DNA from: Phoronis ovalis
Lineage: Eukaryota; Phoronida; Phoronidae
Direction: 5' to 3'
Assembly (NCBI GenBank): GCA_028565635.1
Contig: JAOXYB010026879.1
Span: 1 to 15,644 of the forward strand
DNA: 15,644 nucleotides
The first letter of the stretch is position 1, and each line of letters opens with the position of its first letter. A program made the translations under genes and the position numbers. Under the pieces are notes generated by a model, which worked only from the letters and a program-made list of their open reading frames with translations, did no database searches and was not told where the DNA came from. Shown in pieces: positions 1 through 8,337 of the stretch.

Positions 1-303
1 GTAACATACGATTTAAGTTTCAAATGGATATCACATTGCCTTCTTGAGATATCTCGATAACAGTGAATTTGACACGGCGGTTACAGGGTAAATCCAAAGT
101 ACCTCCAGCCTACTGCTGGGGGTACAAATATAAAGGTTCAGAAAAACATGTATGTAGGAAGGAAACATTTTATCAGATTTTTAACTTAAAACTGTCATGA
201 CCCTCTGGGATATCCTTAACACCTTTTCTATAAAATTTTTCTCTATATATTCTTTTGTATGATAAATTACAGCAATTTGTCCAGCTGAAATCAAAAGACG
301 TAC
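1..303 (-). other. PDS5 intron 14 (partial)
   Basis: No PDS5-like residues (expected to begin REIARKL-like) could be read in any frame on the minus strand, and no other gene is visible. The open frame from 303 down to 181 is intron read-through after the donor. Confidence 0.75.
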
Positions 304-443
304 CACTGTGCTTTCAGCATCTTTACAACAACAATTTGGTGACACAAGAGTGGCCAAGTGCTTCCTTATCCTCTCATCTTTTTCTAGTATACTGTTGAAC
401 TTCTTATAGGAGTCTAACACTTTCATTGGGTCTGAATGCGTCC
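304..443 (-). CDS. PDS5: PDS5 coding exon 14 (last in window)
   Basis: Completes Arg527, then residues 528-573. [20 protein letters not shown] aligns with [20 protein letters not shown], then [14 protein letters not shown] with ISPTCSCKQADICV. Acceptor CTCCTTAG|GG. The donor GTG|GTACGT is chosen because homology stops there and the open frame beyond it, to 181, no longer resembles PDS5. The next exon is outside the window. Confidence 0.93.
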
Positions 444-3400
444 CTAAGGAGATGATGATGCATATATTAATCAACGTACAACACAGACCATGAAAGTGTG
501 ACAGTAAAATTATGCGAAAAGTATCAAATCATTTATTATAAGTTCCTGGGTTTTGTGTTCATATACCCTCACAAATACAGCCAAATTTCAATTGGATGAA
601 ATTCTGCTATAATTATCAATCTTCTATTAAAGATTGGTTATATGAAATTAATCAGCATTTGATATCTAGTGTTCTCGTCATCAACTAAAACTATATTGAG
701 ATTCACATTAATAAGGGTTTCTGCACAAACCATGAATTAGAATAGTTTGCCTACACTTGGGCTCACAAAATAAACAATGAGTAGCAATTGTCCACATATT
801 TCTTTTTAAAAATATCCCCTTCCTCCCCTGTGCAACTAAAAGCAAAATATTCCTAATACATTTGTTCAGATCATCTCTATTAAGCTATAAAATACTTACT
901 GGCAATTTGAAGACATTTGTGAAGTCTTTGTTGATGAACTTCAGGTGTCGGTTCTTTATTGTGAAGTTCAATTAAATCAGTCACATGTCTTCTCAGCCTG
1001 CAATTAAAACTATTTTAAATACTAAGTTGTACAGAGACAAATACAGATATTAGATTTCACATGGCTACCTTTTAATTGAAAATTACACAATTATGCTTGT
1101 GATCAATCTAGGTCAACTACCTTATAACAAAATAACAGTTGGAACAAGTATAATACTACTTAGAAAAGACTTACTCTGCTTTGAAGGTTCTTAGAGAACA
1201 CGAATATAAAGAAATGTGAAACAACTAAATACTCACATTGTCTGCGTCCGTAACAGCTCATGGAATGCCCTACAAGATACAGAAAAAATTATTTCTAAGA
1301 ACTATACATCCGAGGGATGATTGTTATCCTCATTCCTAAAGCTCAGCGCCACTATTCACAGTTACAATTTTATACATATTTTTGCAAGTTTTGATACAAC
1401 ACATGAAATTTCACATACTTACTTGGAAGCATACTCGTCTAATGTACCATACAATTCAAACAGTTTTTTCATCCTTTCCTTGGTCTCTAGCTGGTATGGC
1501 ACAAGACAAGTGTTCAAAATTCTTTCAACAATCACTCTACAAAAATATTAGGATAGCCTAAGATTAATAGTGGCCTGTTATAAATAACACTGACCTACAC
1601 ACAAGTCTTCTTTCTACACCATTCCTGTCAAATTGGCAGAATTTTTTTGAGTGGAAGATTGGGCATTTTTAATTGAAAGCAATGGTGGAAAATGAGCTAC
1701 AATTTAATATTACCATGAAATCAGCTTCCAAACTGCTAGGGATGTAAAATCGATCTTTTAGTGACTGAAAATGAACATATTAATTAAAAAACAAAACCAT
1801 AATATAACATCGGTAATGTTCTTATACACGTCTAAATGGATACCCAACTGATTCAGGTGTTATGAAGTAAACATACCTATCTTCAATAGAAGTGTGGTAG
1901 TAGGCATGAAGAACTTTGTCTTTTATCCAACGTAGCTGCTCCAAATCCTCTTTAATGACATTCTCTTTCATTGTGTACTGTTTATAAATCTGGCCCAGAC
2001 CTAAGAGAGCTTCTCTACGAACCTTTGTCTGGAAAAACAATGTGTAATATAAAAGAAATGGAAATATTATATTCGGTTGTCAATAGGAACAGCCTACAAA
2101 AAGATTTTTATTAACTATATTGCCAGGTGATCACACACTGCGCACTGAAAGTTTGACTTTAGCGTCTGACTTTAAGAACATTAACAACTTTTCTTTAGGA
2201 TGAACACAGAAAAATATGGTGGTAGAAGATGTGGTGCAGAAGGCCATATAAAGGAAGTCTTCCAGTACAAAATATGATTTTTAGCTACCTTTTTGTCCAA
2301 TGTTCTTTCCTTGACAATGGACAATAAGTCATCATTCACATATCCCAAATCTTTCCTGGCAGCATTGACGACTACCATGATTACTTCATGCCGCACGCTT
2401 TCTTCAGAGTCATGTGCTCGATGTTTAAGATTTTCTAAAGGAAAACACAAATGTCAGATCTTCTTGAATTACATGTTTTAAAGCCTTAGTCGTGGTGTGT
2501 TACTATAATTACAATTGACAGCTAAATTGTTTTGCATGTCAAAGTATCTTTTCACTACAACTGCGATAATACCTTACAAGTTCATAAATCACAGCATATA
2601 CCCGCATACCCTAGCCAAGACCGTTCATATTATATTTTAATTTTGAAATAGGCAAAAACTCTATTTTGAAGGATATATTTTACTATTTTTTATTCTTAGC
2701 AGTATGTTAACTGCTCTAAATAGTTGGTTTCAGACAACTTTTACGGCCATTACGTGTTTCGTACAGAAGAAAACAGAAAAATCAATTAATATCTGTTCCG
2801 TTTTTGTGCACAGTAATTAAGGTTATATGTATATGAACTGATTACAGGCTAACCACCAATATTTCATTTTTAAGTGCCTCACCCCTTCCCATACAATAAA
2901 AACAGAACAGTCAATTATGTGTGATCGTATGAAAGTCACCAAAAATTGAAATTGCTTTGCATACCTGCTATATCTTTGATCAGTGAAGGATGGTTGATCA
3001 AGAAATGCTGTGAGTACTGCACACATGTGGTCCGGACATTCATGTCAATATCATTATATCTACAACAGCATATTTGTATTTAATGAGAAAGCTGACTGGC
3101 GAAAAAAAAATAATCAGTCAATAACAGTTAAAGCTGTATGTTTTGTAAAGTGGAACTAACCATGAAATTCAATGATTTACACATTACAACATTCAGTATC
3201 CCTTCACGATAAGTTAAAAGGACTCTGAAGTCTTCCCATTAAAAAGTTTATGCTGGACTAAACACCTGTCAATGGTTTATATTTTGGGGCAGAGATGAAA
3301 TCATGCAGGCCAATAGTTAAATTTTAAAACTTGTACGTAAGAAACTATTGCATAGTCACCTTCCCAAATAAGACATCCACAAAGCATGATTCTGTTCAGC

Positions 3401-6400
3401 AAGGTCAGATTCTGCATTAGAAAACATCTTGGCTAGTAGACGAGTAGCAGCACGCCTCTCTTTCTCATCGTTACTCTGTGAACAATGATAATTATAGATG
3501 AAATTTGGTTTGAAAGTTCGAAAAATTCCTCCAACAATTGTGTACATACAACAGCATTTTGGTAAATAGCGCTGTTTCATGATCCCTTTTTATGCAATTC
3601 AGTTCAGTCAGTGTCTTTTTGTATAATGCTTACTCCTAAGTGTGCTTTAATTGACTAATTTCCCAAACTTACAATGAAAGAATGATCAATCAAAGAACAT
3701 TACACCTAGGCTGTATATTTTTAAAACTTGTAGGATGTTTTCTCCAGAACATCATATTCCCCTCTACAAAGACTCAGGTTAATATGGCACAAATGCAAGT
3801 AAAAATATTCTACTTATTGGAGCAGTTGGCTGATAAAAATGCCAGCAAGAGAACCTTAGTGCTTCATTCTTGCTTGTTTGACTTGCATGTCCCGCTGAGT
3901 AGAGCATTGGTAGTCAAATAAAACACATCCCTTATCTTGTTAGGTAAACAGTAAGCTTTAACAAGATCTTACCTTGAGCTTAAACTCCAATTGCGGAAGG
4001 ACCGCCAGCAGAACACTGGGTGAAATCTGATTAAGCTCATAGATTAGATGATAGATATGACCGGACATTTCGCTTTCCGAAGTTTTTCCTAGTACAAGTG
4101 CATTGTTGAAGAACTGAAATAACAATATAACGTGTTTTAAGTGTTCTTTTGGAATTACACACCATTGTGATACAATTCATAATTTATAGCAAAAGTCACT
4201 TCATATGGCCCCTGTCATTGTTTGGTGTATGTAGAGATACAAACAATGCCTGAGTTGTTTATAATTATTGTCTCATAGTAAAAGTCACTTATCTCATAGT
4301 GCAGTTGTAAAAGTTTTTACATACAAAATATGCTGTTGATTTAAACCTGTATCTGCAGCACTTGAGGCGATTCCCCTTGTAGTTGTATGCAAGAGTGGTG
4401 GGTTTCCCGGTCAATTTATGTACATATAATAGTACGTACAAATGCCTTACTCCCTCACCCCCTGTACAAAAGGGGAATGGCCCTTACTAAATTATATCCA
4501 TTCTAAGATTAAACTCAAACGAGAATACACATTAATACAAATTTTAGGGATTTTACCTGCTGAATATGTGGTTCAATTGCATTTGATGTCCTTCGTATTA
4601 AGTCTTTGGCAAGGCTGTAGGCTTCTTTATTATCATTCTGAAATTTTAGTTTTGATAGAAAACTTGCATACTAATGGTAAGCATTCAAGCATATGCATTG
4701 GATCTAAATTTTTTGTCCCTACAATTAAAAATCACTTTCCCCCCATAACTTTCAGTACTAATTACCAATTCGGAGATTTACTAACCCCTCCCCACATTAC
4801 TGGAATTTTATATGCCCCCCACCGTGATTTTAATGGAACAATCCATAAAAATTATCAAATCTCTAATCCAACATGATGCTGTTAAATACTGTACCTTATA
4901 TGGATCAATCAGATTGATCAAAATTGTATCCAGTAGTTTCTTGGACACTGTATCTCCTTCATTTATCAGTGGACACATCATGTCTAACATGAAGTTCCTC
5001 ACCTTCCCCTGGTGCTTTTCACTGAAAATGAAAAATAACTGTAGCACTAACAAATGCTGACCCTGCAGAAAAAATGTCAAGAATAATAAACGAGGTCTCT
5101 GAATTAGTACTGTTCTGAAAAATAAAATCACAGCAGGGACAAATGAATATATCCAGAGATCTAATACACAGGACATTCAGTTGCTTTGATACTATAACTC
5201 GCTTCAACAATTCTCAACCAGAATTGCCAAAGGAACATTTGATATTCATCTTACTGGATCTGCGAAAGTCTGATTTGTAACACAATGTTTCTTTAGATTC
5301 ACAAAAAAAAACACCACTTTTTTGAAGAATACTAGAATTGTTTTGCTTGAATTTCATATAATAGCAGAAGTTGGGACAATGGCCAAATTAACAAAAAAAT
5401 TCTCACAAAATCAAGAACAATTTTGCGATCTTGTTCTTAAACTATCCACACTGTAAAGTCTCACCTGACAATCTCAAACATCAACTTGTACAGCTGGCAG
5501 AATATATCCTGGTTATCTTCAAGTTCCAAACAAATATTAAAAGATTTCACCCAGGCTAAATTTTCTAGCAGATAGAAATATCTTTTATAGGATGGGCCTT
5601 CAATATCTTCCAAACCTCTAAGTTGTTTGATGATAAACAAAAAGATTTCCTGGAAAAACAATTGTGCAGTAAGTAAATGAGTTTTCCTTCTATTCAACAG
5701 GTCACCTAGGTAGAAGCCCAAAATTGACTCCACAGCAACATTAGACACTTTATGTGCAGGTATACTCCTTGTGGCATCCTTTCTCAAAAATGTTCACTAA
5801 TATTGTGTCTTAACTATAGTCACAATTGTTTTCTTAATGGTAAAACCCAGAGTAGTCCAACTAAAGTGTATTAATGCAGAGTTTATTATTTCTTTAACAA
5901 AGTGGAACCAAAATACCTTTAATTGTTCAGGATCTTTATATGGAGCTTCAGGAGCAAAACATCTGAATACATCAGCTACACAACAGGCAGTTAGAAGTCT
6001 CACATCTTTACTTGTGTGATCCATAAAGAACTCTGATGCAAGATGTAATGCCAATGGAGCATATCTGACATTACCATCATCCTGTCCCATGTCTTGAAAT
6101 GCCCTTGCCAGTGTCTAAAATAATTGAATTATTATTTTTTATTTTTGAAGCTTCATAGCAGAAACTTGTACTACAAAGAGTAGGTTTTTTTCCATGAGCT
6201 GTTTTAGGGTAGTGTCCCAGACACTTGTTACCCCCTCTTTCCAAACCCCTTGTTTTCATAAATTTCATGATCTACACAACAGACACAATGTTTCCTCTAC
6301 TCTGAAAAATGTGTTAATGTCACAACAGAATTAATTCAACAAGGTTAGATTATAAATTATCCATTCAGAGTTTGCTGCAGAGAAACAGCATAGGACAGCA

Positions 6401-6877
6401 CTTGCAGTGAAACTGTGGCCATGCACAAACATAGGATCTGCAAGTAGACCCTAAATGCATAATTAAATCTGCCAAAAAAAAACTGTAGCTAAAAAAAGAC
6501 TACTGACAGAAATCAAAGGAGGTTTTTTGAGACCTGAATTTCGGATTCACCCCCAAAGGTCAGACTGAGGCTCTGATTAAGAGTGCAGGATCCATAATCT
6601 TTATATTGTTGCACAAACTCCATGTTTTTTTAAATCTTTTATTCTCTTTCACAGATTTTAATTATAATACTATTTACATATCCTAAACGCATAACGAATG
6701 CTTGCACTGCCCTCCTTAATTTCTACTAATAACAGCTCCAGGCTCACTGATAAAATAAAAATACATTAACATTTCAGCACATACCTTAAGTCTTCTGACA
6801 AGCTCATCTTTGCTTAAATCTTCATCCACCTGCTTACAATCTGGTGGGTACTCTATTATAGTTTTTCCCCTTGGCAT
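304..6877 (-). CDS. PDS5: PDS5 cohesin-associated HEAT-repeat protein (N-terminal 573 residues, 14 exons, 3' partial)
   Basis: PDS5 binds the cohesin ring in the nucleus. With WAPL it promotes ring release; with sororin and the ESCO acetyltransferases it supports sister-chromatid cohesion. Fourteen exons, each bounded by AG acceptor and GT donor on the minus strand, join in one frame (93+198+185+127+81+141+116+95+146+152+114+33+98+140 = 1719 nt). The protein matches vertebrate PDS5A/B along its whole length, with landmarks [12 protein letters not shown]-like, [32 protein letters not shown] and ERTLDK. Vertebrate PDS5A has about 1340 residues, so roughly 43% is present; the rest of the HEAT array and the basic tail lie beyond the left edge. 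Start: ATG at 6875-6877, with A at -3 and an in-frame TAA four codons upstream. The A/B distinction does not apply, because it arose in vertebrates. The family call is firm; the exact ends rest on splice consensus and homology. Confidence 0.97.
444..899 (-). other. PDS5 intron 13
   Basis: 456-base AT-rich intron with no coding signal. A weak imperfect hairpin (CAATCTT at 617-623 with AAGATTG at 630-636, differing only outside the core) is the only structure seen; it is within expectation for AT-rich DNA. Confidence 0.75.
900..997 (-). CDS. PDS5: PDS5 coding exon 13
   Basis: Completes Met494, then residues 495-526 and one base of Arg527. [17 protein letters not shown] aligns with LRSHVRELLDLHKQPTS. 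KCLQIA follows, where vertebrates have KLMTIA. Acceptor AATTGCAG|G, donor GCCA|GTAAGT. Confidence 0.94.
1237..1269 (-). CDS. PDS5: PDS5 coding exon 12, 33-nt small exon
   Basis: Only 33 bases: completes Lys483, gives [10 protein letters not shown] (484-493) and two bases of Met494. It aligns with KALNEMWKCQNM of vertebrate PDS5A. Acceptor TCTTGTAG|G and strong donor AAT|GTGAGT fix both ends. The flanking phases (two bases in, two bases out) are satisfied only by including it. Confidence 0.9.
1423..1536 (-). CDS. PDS5: PDS5 coding exon 11
   Basis: Completes Arg445, then residues 446-482 and two bases of Lys483. [20 protein letters not shown] aligns with [20 protein letters not shown], then [18 protein letters not shown] matches ERMKCLYYLYASLDPNAV. 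Acceptor TTTTTGTAG|A. The donor is AA|GTAAGT, a full consensus, so the final codon is split. Confidence 0.95.
1877..2028 (-). CDS. PDS5: PDS5 coding exon 10
   Basis: Residues 395-444 plus two bases of Arg445. [18 protein letters not shown] aligns with [35 protein letters not shown] follows, where vertebrates have WIKDKLLHIYYQNSIDD. Acceptor TTTTCCAG|ACA, donor ATAG|GTATGT. The invariant-looking Trp of vertebrates is replaced here by Thr at the splice junction. Confidence 0.96.
2289..2434 (-). CDS. PDS5: PDS5 coding exon 9
   Basis: Completes Glu346, then residues 347-394. [20 protein letters not shown] and KERTLDKK match [20 protein letters not shown] and RERTLDKR in vertebrates, a highly conserved HEAT segment. 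Acceptor TTCCTTTAG|AA, donor AAG|GTAGCT, ends in phase 0. Confidence 0.96.
2435..2964 (-). other. PDS5 intron 8
   Basis: 530-base intron. Open frames at either end are extensions of exons 8 and 9 past their splice sites. No gene, repeat or RNA recognised. Confidence 0.75.
2965..3059 (-). CDS. PDS5: PDS5 coding exon 8
   Basis: Completes Arg314, then residues 315-345 and the first base of Glu346. [20 protein letters not shown] aligns with [20 protein letters not shown] of PDS5A, followed by [10 protein letters not shown]. Acceptor GTTGTAG|A, donor GCAG|GTATGC. Confidence 0.94.
3360..3475 (-). CDS. PDS5: PDS5 coding exon 7
   Basis: Residues 276-313 plus two bases of Arg314. [20 protein letters not shown] aligns with [20 protein letters not shown], and the exon ends LWMSYLG(R), where vertebrates have LWQCFLGR. 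Acceptor TTCACAG|AGT, donor AAG|GTGACT. Confidence 0.96.
3476..3972 (-). other. PDS5 intron 6
   Basis: 497-base intron. The plus-strand stretch 3785-3925 is less AT-rich than the rest and holds an open frame without recognisable homology. It could be an old repeat insertion, but no terminal repeats or target duplication were found. Confidence 0.55.
3973..4113 (-). CDS. PDS5: PDS5 coding exon 6
   Basis: Residues 229-275 (47 codons, phase 0/0). Begins [14 protein letters not shown] and ends [13 protein letters not shown], matching FFNQVLVLGRSSVS and [11 protein letters not shown] of vertebrate PDS5A. Acceptor TTATTTCAG|TTC, donor AAG|GTAAGA. Confidence 0.96.
4114..4556 (-). other. PDS5 intron 5
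   Basis: 443-base intron containing a small perfect-arm hairpin at 4216-4248 (listed separately) and a nearby direct repeat TCTCATAGT at 4271-4279 and 4292-4300. No coding signal. The plus-strand open frame starting at 4442 runs across exon 5 antisense and is a shadow. Confidence 0.7.
4216..4248. repeat. Small intronic hairpin
   Basis: CATTGTTT at 4216-4223 pairs with AAACAATG at 4241-4248. GTAT at 4227-4230 pairs with ATAC at 4237-4240, leaving a three-base bulge and a six-base loop. Twelve paired bases in total. Too short for a typical pre-miRNA; function unknown. Confidence 0.5.
4557..4637 (-). CDS. PDS5: PDS5 coding exon 5 (81 nt)
   Basis: Residues 202-228 (27 codons, phase 0/0): [20 protein letters not shown] followed by IEPHIQQ, aligning with the [20 protein letters not shown] segment of PDS5A. 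Acceptor AATTTCAG|AAT, donor CAG|GTAAAA. Too short to stand out as an ORF; placed by homology and matching phase. Confidence 0.93.
4895..5021 (-). CDS. PDS5: PDS5 coding exon 4
   Basis: Completes Ser159, then residues 160-201, with [14 protein letters not shown] and [14 protein letters not shown] (vertebrate: HMLDLMSSIIMEGD and LLDSILINLIPAHK). Acceptor CATTTTCAG|T, donor AAG|GTACAG, ends in phase 0. Confidence 0.95.
5022..5464 (-). other. PDS5 intron 3
   Basis: 443-base intron with no gene. It contains an eight-base inverted repeat, AAGAACAA at 5413-5420 and TTGTTCTT at 5431-5438, with a ten-base loop, close to the donor side of exon 3. Nothing else recognised. Confidence 0.65.
5465..5649 (-). 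CDS. PDS5: PDS5 coding exon 3
   Basis: Residues 98-158 plus two bases of codon 159. Starts [15 protein letters not shown], which aligns with DIFLFITRQLKGLED in vertebrates, and includes [18 protein letters not shown]. Acceptor TTTTTCCAG|GAA, donor CAG|GTGAGA. Ends in phase 2, completed by the first base of the next exon. Confidence 0.96.
5917..6114 (-). CDS. PDS5: PDS5 coding exon 2
   Basis: Residues 32-97 (66 codons, phase 0 at both ends). Acceptor TTTTAG|ACA, donor AAG|GTATTT. Contains [28 protein letters not shown] and FAPEAPY, nearly identical to the first HEAT helices of vertebrate PDS5A. The conserved block is the strongest single diagnostic of the family in the window. Confidence 0.96.
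6115..6784 (-). other. PDS5 intron 1 (first intron after the ATG exon)
   Basis: 670 bases. The section about 6340-6600 is less AT-rich than typical intron here and may include an old repeat, but no terminal repeats or target duplications could be identified. No coding signal. Confidence 0.65.
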
Positions 6878-6908
6878 GTTCAGTTTTTACAATTTTTGCC
6901 TTGGGCCT
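6785..6908 (-). CDS. PDS5: PDS5 first coding exon with 31 nt of 5' UTR
   Basis: Coding part is 6785-6877, residues 1-31 (begins [15 protein letters not shown], ends RRLK), matching the YPPGVKEI...MIKRLK start of vertebrate PDS5. The donor is AAG|GTAT. On the minus strand TTGCAG precedes 6908 after a pyrimidine run, so this is an internal exon with a short leader and at least one non-coding exon lies upstream. Ends in phase 0. Confidence 0.92.
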
Positions 6909-7616
6909 CTGCAAGGAGAGATCAAGGTCAAATATAATACAAGTGCACACTGCAGTATTCTGAACTATTGATAGGGAAACTTAATTTTCTGTAGACATCG
7001 TAAGATAACACAAAAACTAAATCTGAACACAGCTATGTTAATTAATATGTAATAATTATCTATTAAATTTGGTCTATAATCACTGCATAATTGCAAATTC
7101 AATAAGTGTACACAAGTCACAATATACTAATGAAACAGTGAAATTGTGAGATAGCTGGTCTTCATAAATATTAATTTTGTAGCTAGCTGGTCTTTATAAA
7201 TATTAATTTTGTAGAAAAGGTAGCAAGCAGCAAAGTTTAATTAAAAGGTAACAGCTAACAACGTTCAAAGACTGCAAATTCAGAATCCAGAGGTTTGAAC
7301 GAAGCATGGATTCATTTAAAAATTGTATTTTCGTTTATTGCAGGTCTCTTTATCGTTATACTTTAGTTTGTATCATGATTAATTAAGCAGGAATTTCAAC
7401 TAGATATCAAATACAACATGCAATAACAGTAAACATCGGATTTAATCAAAGAATCAAATTTACTAGAAACAAAGTGAAGTGGAGGAAGCCATCTTGGATT
7501 TAATTGACATCCAACCACATATTTAATTGTAACAGAAGTTCATTTCTGCGACCGCAACTTAAAATATTTTTAGTAATACCAAAGCCCGAATACTGTAAAT
7601 TAATACAAATAATTAC
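6909..7616 (-). other. Probable 5' UTR intron of PDS5
   Basis: Lies between the acceptor at 6909-6910 and a good minus-strand donor at 7615-7616 (CATCAAG|GTAATT). No coding signal. It contains a 32-base tandem duplication (7152-7214) and a minus-strand CCAAGATGGC at 7488-7497 matching the YY1 core. The left end is firm; the right end depends on the inferred first exon. Confidence 0.5.
7152..7214. repeat. Two-copy tandem duplication, 32-base unit
   Basis: Copies at 7152-7183 and 7184-7214 begin TAGCTGGTCTT and differ at one position (TTCATAA versus TTTATAA); the second copy lacks the last base. It is a recent local duplication. Confidence 0.92.
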
Positions 7617-7690
7617 CTTGATGCAACTTTTGCCCAAATTGCTGTACAATTTACATCAAATTTCGCTAATCGATGATTTGAATGCACAAA
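7617..7690 (-). other. PDS5: Candidate non-coding first exon of PDS5
   Basis: The ATG exon has a splice acceptor upstream, so a leader exon must exist. The minus-strand donor CATCAAG|GTAATT at 7617 is a good match, and the E2F motif at 7692-7700 would sit at its upstream edge, where such sites commonly lie near start sites. The right boundary (transcription start) is a guess; other donors are possible. Confidence 0.35.
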
Positions 7691-7691
7691 C

Positions 7692-7700
7692 GGCGCGAAA
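7692..7700 (-). promoter_or_regulatory. Consensus E2F site
   Basis: GGCGCGAAA on the plus strand reads TTTCGCGCC on the minus strand, a full E2F/DP consensus. It faces PDS5, a cell-cycle gene. A related element, GGCACGAAA, lies at 7838-7846; both are part of CGGCRCGAAAT. Confidence 0.6.
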
Positions 7701-7744
7701 TAGCCTTCTGTAAACCGGTTGCACTAGTGTGAAAGAAGTTCTTT

Positions 7745-7750
7745 GATTGG
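7745..7750 (-). promoter_or_regulatory. CCAAT box, minus orientation
   Basis: GATTGG on the plus strand gives GACCAATC on the minus strand, the NF-Y core with its favoured flanks. It is upstream of the inferred PDS5 start. Confidence 0.5.
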
Positions 7751-7938
7751 TCGAGTGGACATAGTATGTATTTTGTGTTTTGGATACGTAACGATTTTGT
7801 CACTCTTATATTCATCCAGGGAGAGGAGTAAAGAAACGGCACGAAATGAATCGTTCATAAATTTCTACAGTAGACTAGGATGGAAAATTTGTTCAACAGT
7901 TTTTTTTTGTGAATCGCCCTTACAATGCAGCAGGTACA

Positions 7939-7946
7939 CCAATCAG
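7939..7946 (+). promoter_or_regulatory. CCAAT box, plus orientation
   Basis: CCAATCAG, an ideal NF-Y site, about 180 bases upstream of the N4BP2 ATG. That would place a start site roughly at 8000-8050. Confidence 0.5.
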
Positions 7947-8033
7947 AAACTTTGTTACTAACAATCTAAGAGAAAACTCCACGCCTGCGCAGTCAAAATA
8001 AACACAAAGGTCATGAGGGAGAAATAAATAAAT

Positions 8034-8096
8034 ATGAATTATAGTGAAAAGCGTTGTGCAGCAATGATTGGGACTGAAACACTGCAGTTGAAATAG
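8034..8096 (+). promoter_or_regulatory. Upstream open reading frame in N4BP2 leader
   Basis: ATG at 8034 opens 20 codons ending in TAG at 8094-8096, 21 bases before the N4BP2 ATG. A five-codon frame including stop lies at 8013-8027. Both would lower N4BP2 translation if transcription starts upstream of them, which is not known. Confidence 0.4.
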
Positions 8097-8117
8097 TTAT
8101 TTAGATCTGTAATCAAG

Positions 8118-8337
8118 ATGCCGAGGAAGAAAAAAGCTGGAGGTAATGCAAATAGTTCTGATAAATCGAATGTTTTACAACCATCCCCATGTCCTAATAT
8201 CCAAAACGAAATTCATCGCCCCTCGACAGTGACCAGTCAGGATCATGAAGCTATTTTTGAACAAATTCAGGAAATGTTTGTTGGCAAGGTTGATGCAGAG
8301 GTGGTGCACATGGTGCTTAGTGAAGCAGAATGGAAAG
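8118..8337 (+). CDS. N4BP2: N4BP2 exon 1: start and CUE domain
   Basis: 73 codons plus one base. [10 protein letters not shown] resembles MPRRRKNLGGN of human N4BP2, which supports this ATG; A at -3 gives a fair initiation context. From about residue 41, [20 protein letters not shown] then [11 protein letters not shown] forms the first two CUE helices. Donor AAAG|GTATGT. Confidence 0.93.

Larger units (their letters stand above)
7617..8117. promoter_or_regulatory. Divergent PDS5 / N4BP2 promoter region
   Basis: The two genes are transcribed away from each other, with ATGs 1.24 kb apart. Between about 7680 and 7995 lie a consensus E2F site, a one-mismatch copy of it, CCAAT boxes in opposite orientations 190 bases apart, and CCTGCGCAG at 7984-7992 resembling an NRF1 half-site. 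There is no TATA box near either inferred start. This pattern fits a housekeeping or cell-cycle bidirectional promoter. Plus-strand open frames here have no homology and are not called as genes. Confidence 0.65.

Noticed and set aside
181-303. Extension of PDS5 exon 14 to the stop at 181
   Set aside because: Homology ends exactly at the GTACGT donor; residues beyond it do not match PDS5, so this is intron rather than an early stop.
3880-3925. Possible tRNA-derived SINE (TAGAGCATTGG resembles part of an A box)
   Set aside because: No matching B box (GGTTCGA-type) at the right distance and no tail or target duplication.
4442-4876. 144-codon plus-strand open frame, the longest unassigned frame in the PDS5 region
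   Set aside because: It overlaps PDS5 exon 5 antisense and intron sequence; no homology to any protein family is seen.
7743-7961. 72-codon plus-strand open frame in the promoter region
   Set aside because: No recognisable homology, lies among promoter motifs, and its ATG context is not supported by any splice or domain evidence.
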